Shown: piece by piece, positions 8,421 through 16,035 of the stretch | Layout: every line of letters begins with the position of its first letter | How positions within the stretch are numbered: the stretch's first letter is position 1 | From: DASWED01 sp036394995 | GTDB lineage: Bacteria; Actinomycetota; UBA4738; JACQTL01 | DNA length: 45,500 nt | Direction: 5' to 3' | NCBI GenBank assembly: GCA_036394995.1 | Contig: DASWED010000023.1 | Span: 1-45,500 of the forward strand | The notes under the pieces: model-generated | Told to the model about the DNA's origin: nothing | Databases searched by the model: none | What the model saw: only the letters and a program-made list of their open reading frames with translations | Made by a program: the position numbers and the translations under genes

Positions 8421-10022
8421 ATGCTTTGTTCTTACAACGAACCAGACCAGGGGGTTGCCACGCAGTCGTTGCCGGGTGTGAGCCCATCGCCGTCCAACCC
8501 GCGCCCAGTGCCACGCCCCAGGGTGGGTGTCGTGCTCGCCGCCGGCCGCTCCGAACGTCTCGCCGGGGTGACGAACGGCCGATCCAAGGCGCTCATGCAG
8601 CTGGGAGGGGTCCCTCTGGTGGAGCGGGCCGTCCGGACCCTTCGCGATGCGGGGATCGACCGGGTGGTCGTGGTGGTCGGCTACCAGGGCGACCAGGTGG
8701 CCGCGGCGGCCCGGCTGGCCGGCGGGCCCGTGGACGTCGTGCACGCCGAACGGTGGGAGGACGGCAACGCGGCCTCGCTCGCCGCGGCCGAGCCCCTCGT
8801 CGCCGGGGAGTCGTCGTTCCTGCTGATGTGCGGGGACCACGCGTTCTCGTCCCAGGCGCTGCCCGCCCTGGTCGCGGCGAGCGAGCCCGCGGTGCTGGTG
8901 GACCCGGCACCGACGCCGGACGCGTGGGGCGAGGGGACCCGCGTGTCGATCCGGGAAGGGCGTGTGACCGGCTTCGGCAAGTCCCTTCCCGACCCCGCCA
9001 TCGACTGCGGAGTGTTCCTCCTGGACGCCCGGGTGTTCGGGGCCTACCGGCAGACCTCCGCCGGCGGCGACCATTCCCTGGCCGGGGCCGTGACCCGGCT
9101 GGGGAGGAGCGTGCCGATCCGGGCGGTCCCGCTGCCGCCGGGAGCGTGGTGGCAGGACATCGACACTCCCGACGATCTCCGGCTGGCCCGGACCTGGCTC
9201 CGCCAGTCGCTGGGCAAGCGCTCCGACGGGCCGGTGTCGCGGTGGCTGAACCGGCCGATCTCCACGCGGATCACCATGGCCATCTCCCCCGCCCGGATCC
9301 CCCCGGGGGCGCTGTCGCTGTTCACCGCCCTGGTCGGGATGTGGGCGGCGTGGTCGCTGTCGGCCTCGCGGGCCGTGGTGGGCGGGATCTTCGTCCAGGC
9401 GGCGTCCGTGCTGGACGGAGTGGATGGCGAGACGGCGCGGCTCCAGTGGCGGACCTCGGAGCGCGGCGCGCTCCTCGACGACCTCCTCGACAGGATGGTC
9501 GACGCGGCCATCGTGGCCGGCATCGGGCTGTGGCTGTGGGACGACCCCTCGCGCCTGTTCCGGACCCTGATCCTCGGCATGACCGTAGCGGCGTGGCCGC
9601 TCATCCACCTCGCCGTCCGGAAGCCCTTCCAGGTGTTCGAGGTGCCGCAGGGCGCCGGACGGCGGCCGCTGCTGGTGATCCTGGGGAGCCGCGACGTCCG
9701 GTTGGCCATCGTCGCGTCGATCTCGCTGTTCGACCAGCCGTGGCTGGCCCTGGCCGCGGGGATGGCCGCCTACTGCCTGAGCGTGCTACGCCGGGTGCCC
9801 TTCATGCTCGCGCGTCTCCGCCATGGCGTGGCCGGTCCCGCCCGGGCCCTGGCCGTCCGCCTCCATCCCCTCGGCCTGTTCATCCCGGCTCCCCTGCGCC
9901 GGCGCCCGCCAGTGGGTCCGGCGACGCCACACCAGGTAGGTGAGGCCGCCGATCGGGATCTGGGCGAAATAGGTGAGGAACCGGAACACCAGCACGGCGG
10001 CGACGGCCTGCGTTCGCCCTGA
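8421..10022 (+). CDS. Fused sugar/inositol-phosphate nucleotidyltransferase - CDP-alcohol phosphatidyltransferase (IPCT/DIPPS-like)
   Basis: About 533 residues in two domains. Residues 30-260 are a nucleotidyltransferase: VVLAAGRSERL, then SKALMQLGGVPLVERA and MCGDHAF. Residues 290-490 are a membrane CDP-alcohol phosphotransferase with the full motif D-x2-D-G-x2-A-R-x8-G-x3-D-x3-D starting at D332, plus several hydrophobic helices. This order is that of the bifunctional CTP:inositol-1-phosphate cytidylyltransferase / di-myo-inositol-phosphate-phosphate synthase known from hyperthermophiles and Rubrobacter. The product would be the osmolyte precursor DIPP, or a related inositol phosphodiester or phospholipid head group. 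ATG 8421 is assumed; GTG 8478 also fits. The last ~237 bases overlap a convergent gene, and the encoded tail is low-complexity, so the functional protein probably ends near residue 475. Confidence 0.75.
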   Translation: MLCSYNEPDQGVATQSLPGVSPSPSNPRPVPRPRVGVVLAAGRSERLAGVTNGRSKALMQLGGVPLVERAVRTLRDAGIDRVVVVVGYQGDQVAAAARLAGGPVDVVHAERWEDGNAASLAAAEPLVAGESSFLLMCGDHAFSSQALPALVAASEPAVLVDPAPTPDAWGEGTRVSIREGRVTGFGKSLPDPAIDCGVFLLDARVFGAYRQTSAGGDHSLAGAVTRLGRSVPIRAVPLPPGAWWQDIDTPDDLRLARTWLRQSLGKRSDGPVSRWLNRPISTRITMAISPARIPPGALSLFTALVGMWAAWSLSASRAVVGGIFVQAASVLDGVDGETARLQWRTSERGALLDDLLDRMVDAAIVAGIGLWLWDDPSRLFRTLILGMTVAAWPLIHLAVRKPFQVFEVPQGAGRRPLLVILGSRDVRLAIVASISLFDQPWLALAAGMAAYCLSVLRRVPFMLARLRHGVAGPARALAVRLHPLGLFIPAPLRRRPPVGPATPHQVGEAADRDLGEIGEEPEHQHGGDGLRSP

Positions 10023-10940
10023 CCCCGCCACCACCAGCCCCCCGATGTAGCCGAGCTCGGCGATGCCGACGTTGCCGGGGATGATCGGCATCGCCGTCGC
10101 CAGGCGGATGAACGCGAACACCACCAGGACCTGGGCCCAGCTGACGATCGAATCGGGGGTCCCCGTGAACCGCACCGAGGCCAGCAGCACGAGGTACACG
10201 GCCAGCTGGCTCACCACCTCGGCCGCCGCCAGGAACAGCCCGCGGGTGCGGAGCAGGTCGATGACCCGGGCCCGAAACCGGACGGCGGTGTCCCCCCAGG
10301 CCCGGGTGGGCGGCCGTCCCACCTTCTGCAGGAACCACGAGGCCACCGCGCTCGCGGCCTTCCCGGCGCGGCGGGCGAAGCGCTCGCTCCGGAGCATGAG
10401 GGCGAGCACCCCGAAGGCGGCCAGGAAACCGCCCAGGCCGACCAGGGCCGCCGGCAGCTCGTCGCCCGGGGCTCCGCCCGTCGCGGCGAGCAGGCCCAGG
10501 GAGATCGCCGGGAGCAGGAGCTTGTACGACATGTTCGCGACGAACGTGGCCAGGGCGGAGAGCGCCACCTTCGCCCTCGAGAACCCCCACGACGTGTACA
10601 TGGCGTACGACACCCCCACCGCCACGGCTCCACCTGCGGGGACGGTCATGGCCACGGTCGTGGAGGACTGGCAGACCACCGCGGCCTGCCCCAGGCTGAG
10701 CCCCGGCATGGCGGCCACGAGCATCGGCCAGTACGTGACCAGGTTCAGCACCGCCAACGCGACGAGCACGGCCACCTCGGCGGACGACATCGACGAGATG
10801 ACCGACCACACCCGGTCCAGGTTGGCGATTCGGGGGAGGATGCCGACGAACACCGCGACCACCACGGCCGGGAACAGCAGGATGCGGAGCGCCTTCAAGG
10901 TCCTGCGCCACAGCGGCCTCGACCGGGTCTTCTCGCCCAC
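9786..10940 (-). CDS. Flippase-like integral membrane protein (LPG synthase TM / UPF0104 family)
   Basis: 384 residues with about eight hydrophobic segments between residues 15 and 335, and a hydrophilic C-terminal tail rich in Glu, Gly and Gln. The segments VPAGGAVAVGVSYAMYT and MPIIPGNVGIAELGY match the conserved membrane region of lysylphosphatidylglycerol synthase N-terminal domains and of the glycosyltransferase-2-associated flippase-like family (PF03706 type). There is no catalytic aminoacyl-transferase domain, so transport or flipping of a lipid-linked substrate is more likely. GTG 10940 has no Shine-Dalgarno but has TACGCT 7 bases upstream. Its 3' end overlaps the fused phosphotransferase gene tail-to-tail; the shared neighbourhood suggests a lipid or solute envelope function (inference). 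Confidence 0.78.
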   Translation of the reverse strand: MGEKTRSRPLWRRTLKALRILLFPAVVVAVFVGILPRIANLDRVWSVISSMSSAEVAVLVALAVLNLVTYWPMLVAAMPGLSLGQAAVVCQSSTTVAMTVPAGGAVAVGVSYAMYTSWGFSRAKVALSALATFVANMSYKLLLPAISLGLLAATGGAPGDELPAALVGLGGFLAAFGVLALMLRSERFARRAGKAASAVASWFLQKVGRPPTRAWGDTAVRFRARVIDLLRTRGLFLAAAEVVSQLAVYLVLLASVRFTGTPDSIVSWAQVLVVFAFIRLATAMPIIPGNVGIAELGYIGGLVVAGSGRTQAVAAVLVFRFLTYFAQIPIGGLTYLVWRRRTHWRAPAQGSRDEQAEGMEADGQGPGGTGHAMAETREHEGHPA

Positions 10941-10946
10941 CCAACG

Positions 10947-10952
10947 AGCGTA
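10947..10952 (-). promoter_or_regulatory. Putative -10 box of flippase-like gene
   Basis: TACGCT reading leftward, 7 nt before GTG 10940, with no ribosome binding site between; compatible with a leaderless transcript. No -35 is evident. Confidence 0.35.
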
Positions 10953-11012
10953 GCGAGCCCCGGGGCCGGGGTCGATATGCAGTTGGTACTTCCCCCGCTC
11001 CTCACCACCTCC

Positions 11013-11018
11013 TATACT
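11013..11018 (+). promoter_or_regulatory. -10 box of the UvrD-type helicase gene
   Basis: TATACT matches the TATAAT consensus in 5 of 6 positions. The predicted start point, about 11025, falls inside the LexA-type box, giving a leader of about 20 nt before ATG 11046. The hexamer 17 bases upstream (TTCCCC) is a poor -35. Confidence 0.55.
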
Positions 11019-11032
11019 CGAACATCTGTTCG
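11019..11032. promoter_or_regulatory. LexA (SOS) box
   Basis: CGAACatctGTTCG is a perfect inverted repeat and an exact match to the CGAAC-N4-GTTCG operator of LexA in actinobacteria and Bacillus. It directly follows the -10 box and covers the expected transcription start, the classic position for repression by steric block. It lies 14 bases before the helicase ATG and 79 bases before the divergent flippase start. I saw no second perfect match in the window. Confidence 0.75.
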
Positions 11033-11045
11033 CTCAACCTGCACA

Positions 11046-13292
11046 ATGAGACTGACACGGACCGATCCCTGGCTCGAGACGCTGAACCCCAAGCAGCGGG
11101 AGGCGGTCGCGCATGCCGGCGGGCCGCTGCTCGTGGTGGCGGGAGCGGGATCGGGGAAGACCTGGACCCTGGCCTGCCGGGTGGCCCAGCTCATCGACCG
11201 CGGCGTTCCCCCGCAGCGGATCCTGCTGCTCACGTTCAGCCGGCGAGCGGCCCGGGAGATGCTCTCGCGGGCTGAGCGGCTGATCGGATCGGACCGGCCC
11301 GCCGCGGCCGGCCGGGTCTGGGGCGGGACGTTCCACGCCGTGGCCAATCGCCTCCTGCGACTGTACGCGCGGCCCCTCGGCCTGTCCCCGGACTTCACGG
11401 TCCTCGACCAGTCCGACGGCGCGGACCTCATGAACCTGATCCGGGGCGACCTCGGACTGGCGGCCCGGGAGCGGCGGTTCCCCCGCAAGGCGACCCTGGC
11501 CGCCATCTACTCGCGAACCGTGAACGCCGGCGTGCCGCTCGAAGGGGTCCTGCGACAGGCGTTCCCGTGGTGCGCCGAGGAGGCCGACGGCATCCGGCTG
11601 ATCTTCCGCGAGTACACCTCCCGCAAGCGCGCGCAGCGGGTCCTCGACTACGACGACCTCCTGCTGTTCTGGCGGGCCCTGGCCGAGGATCCCGGCGCCG
11701 GACCGCACATGGCCGGCCGGTTCGACCACGTCCTCGTCGACGAGTACCAGGACACGAACGCGCTGCAGGCGGACATCCTGCTGGCCCTGCACCGGACCGT
11801 GCCGAACGTCATGGTGGTCGGCGACGACGCCCAGGCCATCTACTCCTTCCGGAGCGCGACCGTCCGCAACATCCTCGAGTTCCCGGAGCGGTTCCCGGGC
11901 GCGGGCGTGGTGAAGCTCGAACAGAACTACCGCTCCACCCAGGCCCTCATCGACGCGACGAACGCCGTGATCGCCCTCTCGCCGCAGCGCCACGACAAGA
12001 CGCTGTGGTCGGACCGGGGGACGGGGAGCCGCCCCGTCCTGGTGACCTGCCGCGACGAGGCCGAGCAGTGCGACGAGGTGTGCCGCCGGGTCCTGGAGCA
12101 TCGCGAACGGGGCGTGCCACTCCGCCGCCAGGCCGTGCTGTTCCGCACCGGCCACCACAGCGACCTCCTGGAGGTCGAGCTGGCCCGCCGGAACATCCCG
12201 TTCGTCAAGTACGGCGGCCTGAAGTTCATGGAGGCCGCGCACGTGAAGGACGTCCTCGCGCTGCTCCGCGTCCTGGAGAACCCGTTCGACGAGGTGGGCT
12301 GGTTCCGGGTCCTGCAGCTGCCCGAGGGCATGGGGCCGGTCGCGGCCCGTCGGGAGATGGCCGCTCTGGGCCTCGGCGGCGACCCCTCGCCGGACCCCGG
12401 CCGAACCCCGCTCTCGCGATTCCTCGAGGGCGAGTACCGGCCCTCCGCCGTCCGCGAGATCGAGCCGCTCCGACAGGCGCTGGCCGACTGCACCCGGGAC
12501 GACCCCCCCGCTGCGGCCCAGATCGAACGCCTCCGGCGGTTCCTGGAGCCCGTGTTCGCCAGGAGGTACGAGGGCGCGAACGCCCGGCTCCGCGATCTCG
12601 AGCAGCTCGAGGGCCTGGCCGGGCGATTCCCGAGCCGCTCGCGGCTGCTGGCCGAGCTGGCCCTCGATCCCCCCACCTCCACCAGCGACCTGGCCGGTCC
12701 GCCGCTGCTCGACGAGGACTACCTGATCCTGTCGACGATCCATTCGGCCAAGGGCGGCGAGTGGGACGCCGTCCACCTCATCCACGCAGCCGACGGCATG
12801 ATCCCCTCGGACATGGCCACCGGGAACTCCGACGACGTCGAGGAGGAGCGACGCCTGCTCTACGTCGCGCTGACCCGGGCCCGCGACGCCCTGTACGTCT
12901 ACTTCCCGCTCCGCTACTACCGGCGTCCTCGGGGGCTCGACGACGCCCACCACTACGCGCAGCTGACCCGATTCCTGCCACCCGGCGTCCTGGACGAATT
13001 CGATCGGGACGGCGTGGACCCCGCGGCGGAGACGGGCGACGGACCGCCGGACGCCGCCGCGACCGCCGCCGCCTCCGGCGTCGACCGGTTCCTGTCCGGA
13101 TTGTGGGACGAGGAGCCACCGCCCCGCCACCTTGCGGTGACGGCACCGCGACCGGCAGACTGGCCCGGTGGAGCGGATCGTGATGCTCGGGCCTCCGGCG
13201 TCGGGGAAGGGGACCCAGGGGCGGCGGCTGGCGGAACACCTCGGCGTCCCCCACGTGTCCACGGGGTGGCTCCTCCGGCGCTCGATCGATGA
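11046..13292 (+). CDS. UvrD/PcrA-type superfamily 1A DNA helicase
   Basis: 748 residues. The motifs appear in order: Q motif NPKQREAV, Walker A GAGSGKT (residues 33-39), Ia TFSRRAAREM, TFHAVANRLL, II VDEYQDTN, III GDDAQAIYSFR, IV LEQNYRS, V STIHSAKGGEWD and VI EERRLLYVALTRARD. It is a 3'-5' DNA translocase of the UvrD/PcrA/AdnB-like group, acting in repair. ATG 11046 is chosen because an upstream in-frame ATG (10977) would place the -10 and LexA box inside the gene. The perfect LexA-type operator suggests SOS induction. Compared with PcrA the C-terminal part is short, and its last ~40 codons overlap the next gene by 125 bases and are low-complexity Gly/Pro/Arg, so the tail is probably not structured. 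Confidence 0.92.
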   Translation: MRLTRTDPWLETLNPKQREAVAHAGGPLLVVAGAGSGKTWTLACRVAQLIDRGVPPQRILLLTFSRRAAREMLSRAERLIGSDRPAAAGRVWGGTFHAVANRLLRLYARPLGLSPDFTVLDQSDGADLMNLIRGDLGLAARERRFPRKATLAAIYSRTVNAGVPLEGVLRQAFPWCAEEADGIRLIFREYTSRKRAQRVLDYDDLLLFWRALAEDPGAGPHMAGRFDHVLVDEYQDTNALQADILLALHRTVPNVMVVGDDAQAIYSFRSATVRNILEFPERFPGAGVVKLEQNYRSTQALIDATNAVIALSPQRHDKTLWSDRGTGSRPVLVTCRDEAEQCDEVCRRVLEHRERGVPLRRQAVLFRTGHHSDLLEVELARRNIPFVKYGGLKFMEAAHVKDVLALLRVLENPFDEVGWFRVLQLPEGMGPVAARREMAALGLGGDPSPDPGRTPLSRFLEGEYRPSAVREIEPLRQALADCTRDDPPAAAQIERLRRFLEPVFARRYEGANARLRDLEQLEGLAGRFPSRSRLLAELALDPPTSTSDLAGPPLLDEDYLILSTIHSAKGGEWDAVHLIHAADGMIPSDMATGNSDDVEEERRLLYVALTRARDALYVYFPLRYYRRPRGLDDAHHYAQLTRFLPPGVLDEFDRDGVDPAAETGDGPPDAAATAAASGVDRFLSGLWDEEPPPRHLAVTAPRPADWPGGADRDARASGVGEGDPGAAAGGTPRRPPRVHGVAPPALDR

Positions 13293-13731
13293 CGGCGACC
13301 CCCACGGGGTCAGGGACCTGGTGATGCAGGGCAGGAAGGTCCCGGACGACGTGGTGGAGGCCGTCCTCGTCCCGGCACTCGCCGACGGGTTCGTCCTGGA
13401 CGGGTATCCCCGGACCCACCACCAGGCCCACCGGCTGGACGTCCTGCTCGAAGGGTCCGGGCGGGCCCTCGACGCGGCGATCGAGCTGACGGTGGACGAG
13501 GAGACCCTGGTGGTGAGGATGGTGATGCGAGCCGACGCCGAGAAGCGGTCGGACGACCGCCCGGAGGTGTTCATGCACCGGCTGGACGAATACCGGTCGG
13601 ACATCCTGGGGCTCCGGAAGCACTACGGCGACCGCCTGGTCGCCGTGGACTCTCACGGCGACCCCGACGAGGTGTTCGAGCGGCTCGCCCTGGCCCTCCA
13701 CTTGACGTCGCCGGCCCGACCTCGCAGGTAG
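13168..13731 (+). CDS. Short adenylate-kinase-family nucleotide kinase
   Basis: 187 residues. The P-loop GPPASGKGTQ begins at residue 8, followed by the NMP-binding segment HVSTGWLLRR and the core signature GFVLDGYPRT near residue 73. The LID is short and lacks zinc cysteines, as in short-form kinases; Arg residues of the LID and core (RPEVFMHRLDEYR) are present. It transfers phosphate between ATP and a nucleoside monophosphate. The housekeeping adk is normally in the ribosomal-protein/secY operon, so this is likely a second, specialised copy. GTG 13168 starts inside the helicase gene; because the P-loop itself lies in the overlap, a start beyond the overlap is impossible. No Shine-Dalgarno is visible. 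Convergent with the DUF4173 gene. Confidence 0.82.
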   Translation: MERIVMLGPPASGKGTQGRRLAEHLGVPHVSTGWLLRRSIDDGDPHGVRDLVMQGRKVPDDVVEAVLVPALADGFVLDGYPRTHHQAHRLDVLLEGSGRALDAAIELTVDEETLVVRMVMRADAEKRSDDRPEVFMHRLDEYRSDILGLRKHYGDRLVAVDSHGDPDEVFERLALALHLTSPARPRR

Positions 13732-13765
13732 TGGGTGTCGCGCCTGATCGACGTCTCGATCCCCG

Positions 13766-15304
13766 TCACCCGCGCGAGCGGTCCTGGCCGGACCCTGAGC
13801 TCCCGCACAGCACCGCGTACGCCCGGTCGGCCCGATCCCTGGACAGGTTCCACGCGGCCCATCCGTGGAACCGTCCCCGTGCCGCCGGCGGGCAGAGAGC
13901 CCGGCGGAGGGCCCCGCGGTCGGCCGGAGTCAGCCGGGACCGCAGCGCCGCGAGGGTCGGCACCGCGTCGTCGGACAACCCGGCCAGGTACCCGGCGTCG
14001 AACCGGCCGGTGCGTTCGGCGTGGGCCACGTTGTGCCGGGCCACCACCGCCTCCGGGTTCACCACGTCGAGCGCGAGGAGCGCCACCAGCGCCGCGGCCA
14101 GCGCCGCTGGCGTGAGCCACCGCCGGCGAGCCCCCACCCCCGCCAGGCGCGCCGCCAGGAACAGGAACGAGACCCCGATCCACAGGGTGGCCACCCGCAC
14201 GTACAGACGGAGCATGGTGAGCCCGAACTCCCGCTCGTACAGGTCCATGCGACCCACCGCGACTCCCACGATCGCCAGGGTCAGGGCCACCGCGGCCAGC
14301 GACATCACCAGGAACGCCGTCCGGGCGCGACCGGACCCGAGGTCGGTGACGGCCCGCAGCGCCAGCAGGACGCCGAGCGTGAGCGCCGCCACGGCCACCA
14401 GCTGGAAGAATCCCGAGCGCGCGTACTCGGCGTAGGTCAGCCCCGACGCCTCCAGCACGTGCCGCGCCCCTCCCGCCGCGGTCACGATCTGGGCCGCCGC
14501 GAACGCCGTGAACAGCGCCACCAGCCCGGCCAGCACGACCAGGGCCTCCACGGGGCCGACCCCGGGCAGCCGAACGACCGGGGCCGCCACCGTCTCGGCC
14601 GAGGCCAGCCGGAGCAGCCCGCCCATGCCCCACGCCCCCAGCACGACGGCCACGGCATGCAGGAACGCCGTCCGGGGGTCGGTGGGGAGCCGGAACCACG
14701 ACGCGAACACCGGATCGGCGGATCCCAGCAACAGCCCCATGACCGCCAGGAGCGGCACGGCGAGGAGGAATCCCCGGACGACCGATCGCCGTCGCGACCC
14801 GGGCGCGGAGGACCGCCACGCCGTCCGGATCGGGTTCACCACGAACGCCGGCGCGACCGCGCCGTGGGCCATCGCATGGACCGCCCGGGCGACGAGGACG
14901 GACGGCGAGAGGTCGAGGACGGTGCCCTGCCGGGCCAGCGACGCGCCGAGGGCCAGCAGCGCCCCCGCCGCCAGCACGTCGGCCGGCAGCAGCCAGGGGC
15001 TCGACCGGAGCATCAGCCACACCCCGAACGCAGGCGCCGCCGCCACCAGCGCCACGGCCTGGGGGTTGCGGATCCGCCCCCCGGCCAGCATGGCGGCCGC
15101 CACAAGTGTCACGAGGAGGGCGCCCGCCGCCCCGGCCCCACCTGCTCGAAGGGCGATGTCGGTGGCCACCCCGGCCACCACCACGCCGATGAGGACGCGA
15201 CCGTCGGCCGGTTCCACGAGGTCCAGAGGGAACGGGAGGAGGTCCGCGGGCGGAGAGACGCCGAGGACGTCGGGGCGGCGGGGGACTCCCGTCGTGTCGT
15301 CCAC
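13766..15304 (-). CDS. DUF4173/DUF4153-family polytopic membrane protein
   Basis: About 512 residues with roughly twelve hydrophobic segments from residue 30 to 415 and a cytosolic C-terminal domain. The conserved DUF4173 boundary VARHNVAHAERTGRFDAGYL, followed by LSDDAVPTLAALRSRL, is clear. Function of the family is unknown; it is common in Actinobacteria and often sits beside regulators. GTG 15304 is chosen because TACGGT lies 8 bases upstream, suggesting a leaderless message; GTG 15310 is the alternative. The Rrf2 regulator lies directly upstream on the same strand, and a 9-bp inverted repeat (15378-15407) stands between them, so regulation by the neighbour is possible. Convergent with the adenylate-kinase-like gene. 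Confidence 0.75.
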   Translation of the reverse strand: MDDTTGVPRRPDVLGVSPPADLLPFPLDLVEPADGRVLIGVVVAGVATDIALRAGGAGAAGALLVTLVAAAMLAGGRIRNPQAVALVAAAPAFGVWLMLRSSPWLLPADVLAAGALLALGASLARQGTVLDLSPSVLVARAVHAMAHGAVAPAFVVNPIRTAWRSSAPGSRRRSVVRGFLLAVPLLAVMGLLLGSADPVFASWFRLPTDPRTAFLHAVAVVLGAWGMGGLLRLASAETVAAPVVRLPGVGPVEALVVLAGLVALFTAFAAAQIVTAAGGARHVLEASGLTYAEYARSGFFQLVAVAALTLGVLLALRAVTDLGSGRARTAFLVMSLAAVALTLAIVGVAVGRMDLYEREFGLTMLRLYVRVATLWIGVSFLFLAARLAGVGARRRWLTPAALAAALVALLALDVVNPEAVVARHNVAHAERTGRFDAGYLAGLSDDAVPTLAALRSRLTPADRGALRRALCPPAARGRFHGWAAWNLSRDRADRAYAVLCGSSGSGQDRSRG

Positions 15305-15311
15305 GGCCACG

Positions 15312-15317
15312 ACCGTA
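15312..15317 (-). promoter_or_regulatory. Putative -10 box of DUF4173 gene
   Basis: TACGGT reading leftward, 8 nt before GTG 15304; it is the basis for preferring that start over GTG 15310. No -35 is recognisable. Confidence 0.3.
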
Positions 15318-15377
15318 CCGGGCCGGTGTGCCGGGACGGTGGACGCGACATGCGGTTTCCGTGACGAACGAACCCGG

Positions 15378-15407
15378 CCGTTTGAAGACGCGACGGAGTT
15401 CAAACGG
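15378..15407. repeat. Perfect 9-bp inverted repeat (CCGTTTGAA / TTCAAACGG)
   Basis: Arms at 15378-15386 and 15399-15407 are separated by 12 bases. It lies between the Rrf2 gene stop (15433) and the DUF4173 start (15304). There is no T-run, so it is a poor intrinsic terminator. The spacing of 21 bases between arm starts (two helical turns) is compatible with a dimeric operator, and the AT-rich arms are unusual in this sequence. Confidence 0.5.
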
Positions 15408-15432
15408 ACGGGAGAACGCGCCCCGGGACGGG

Positions 15433-15915
15433 TCAGTTCGGTGAGAGCGTGCCGCGGGCCCGGGTGAGCTCGGCCGGCGAGAACATCGGGGCCCGGGCCA
15501 GGCGGCGATGCCGCGAGGCGAGGTCCGCCATCGTCGTCTGCTCGAACACCGACCGGACGGCCACCCGGACGTCGCCCCACAGCTCCTGCAGGCCGCACGC
15601 GGCGTCCTGGGTGCAGGTGTGGTCCTCCGGGTTCAGGCAGAACATCGGGTACATCGGCCCCTCGATGGCGTCGACCACGTCGGCCACATGGATCTCGCCC
15701 GGGTCGCGAGCCAGCCGGCACCCGCCGCCGGCCCCCCGGAAGCTCTCGACCAGCCCGGCCTTGTGCAGGGCCCCGAGCTGCTGTTCGAGGAATCGGAGCG
15801 GGATGCGCTGGGCCTCGGCGATCTCCCGGGCGGCCACCAGCCCGGAGCCCATGCGCATGCTCAGCTCGATCATCGCTCGGAGCGCGTACTCGGTCTTCTG
15901 GGAGATCCTGAACAT
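15433..15915 (-). CDS. Rrf2-family transcriptional regulator with Fe-S-type cysteines
   Basis: 160 residues, typical for the family. The N-terminal winged helix is textbook: MFRISQKTEYALRAMIEL, then AREIAEAQRIPLRFLEQ and a GAGGG wing. Three cysteines, C93, C101 and C107 (C-x7-C-x5-C), lie in the loop where IscR, NsrR and RirA bind an iron-sulfur cluster, so it probably senses NO, iron or oxidative stress. ATG 15915 is used; a GTG three codons upstream is possible. A palindrome AGTGT-cgc-ACACT lies 33-45 bases upstream, a candidate autoregulatory site. Downstream in the same direction is the DUF4173 gene, a possible target. The gpgS-like gene is divergent. Confidence 0.88.
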   Translation of the reverse strand: MFRISQKTEYALRAMIELSMRMGSGLVAAREIAEAQRIPLRFLEQQLGALHKAGLVESFRGAGGGCRLARDPGEIHVADVVDAIEGPMYPMFCLNPEDHTCTQDAACGLQELWGDVRVAVRSVFEQTTMADLASRHRRLARAPMFSPAELTRARGTLSPN

Positions 15916-15947
15916 GGCCGTCACCCTGGCCTTTCCCCGACCCCGAT

Positions 15948-15960
15948 AGTGTCGCACACT
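15948..15960. promoter_or_regulatory. Palindrome in the Rrf2 / GT81 divergent region
   Basis: AGTGTcgcACACT is a perfect 5-bp-arm palindrome 33 bases upstream of the Rrf2 ATG and 76 upstream of the divergent glycosyltransferase ATG. Its position suits an operator. It is short enough to occur by chance. Confidence 0.3.
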
Positions 15961-16022
15961 CGGGCACCCGCGCACCGATCCGGGCACCGCGAGCGGCGGC
16001 GATTCGCCCCGCCGGGCCCGGG

Positions 16023-16028
16023 TATCAT
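16023..16028 (+). promoter_or_regulatory. -10 box of GT81 synthase gene (leaderless)
   Basis: TATCAT matches TATAAT in 5 of 6 positions and ends 8 nt before ATG 16036. There is no Shine-Dalgarno, so transcription probably begins at the A of the start codon. No good -35 is seen. Confidence 0.5.
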
Positions 16029-16035
16029 CCGCGGC

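Noticed and set aside
10977..11048. Upstream in-frame ATG (10977) as start of the helicase
   Set aside because: It would put the -10 box and the perfect LexA box inside the coding region and add a 23-residue lead with no resemblance to SF1 helicases.
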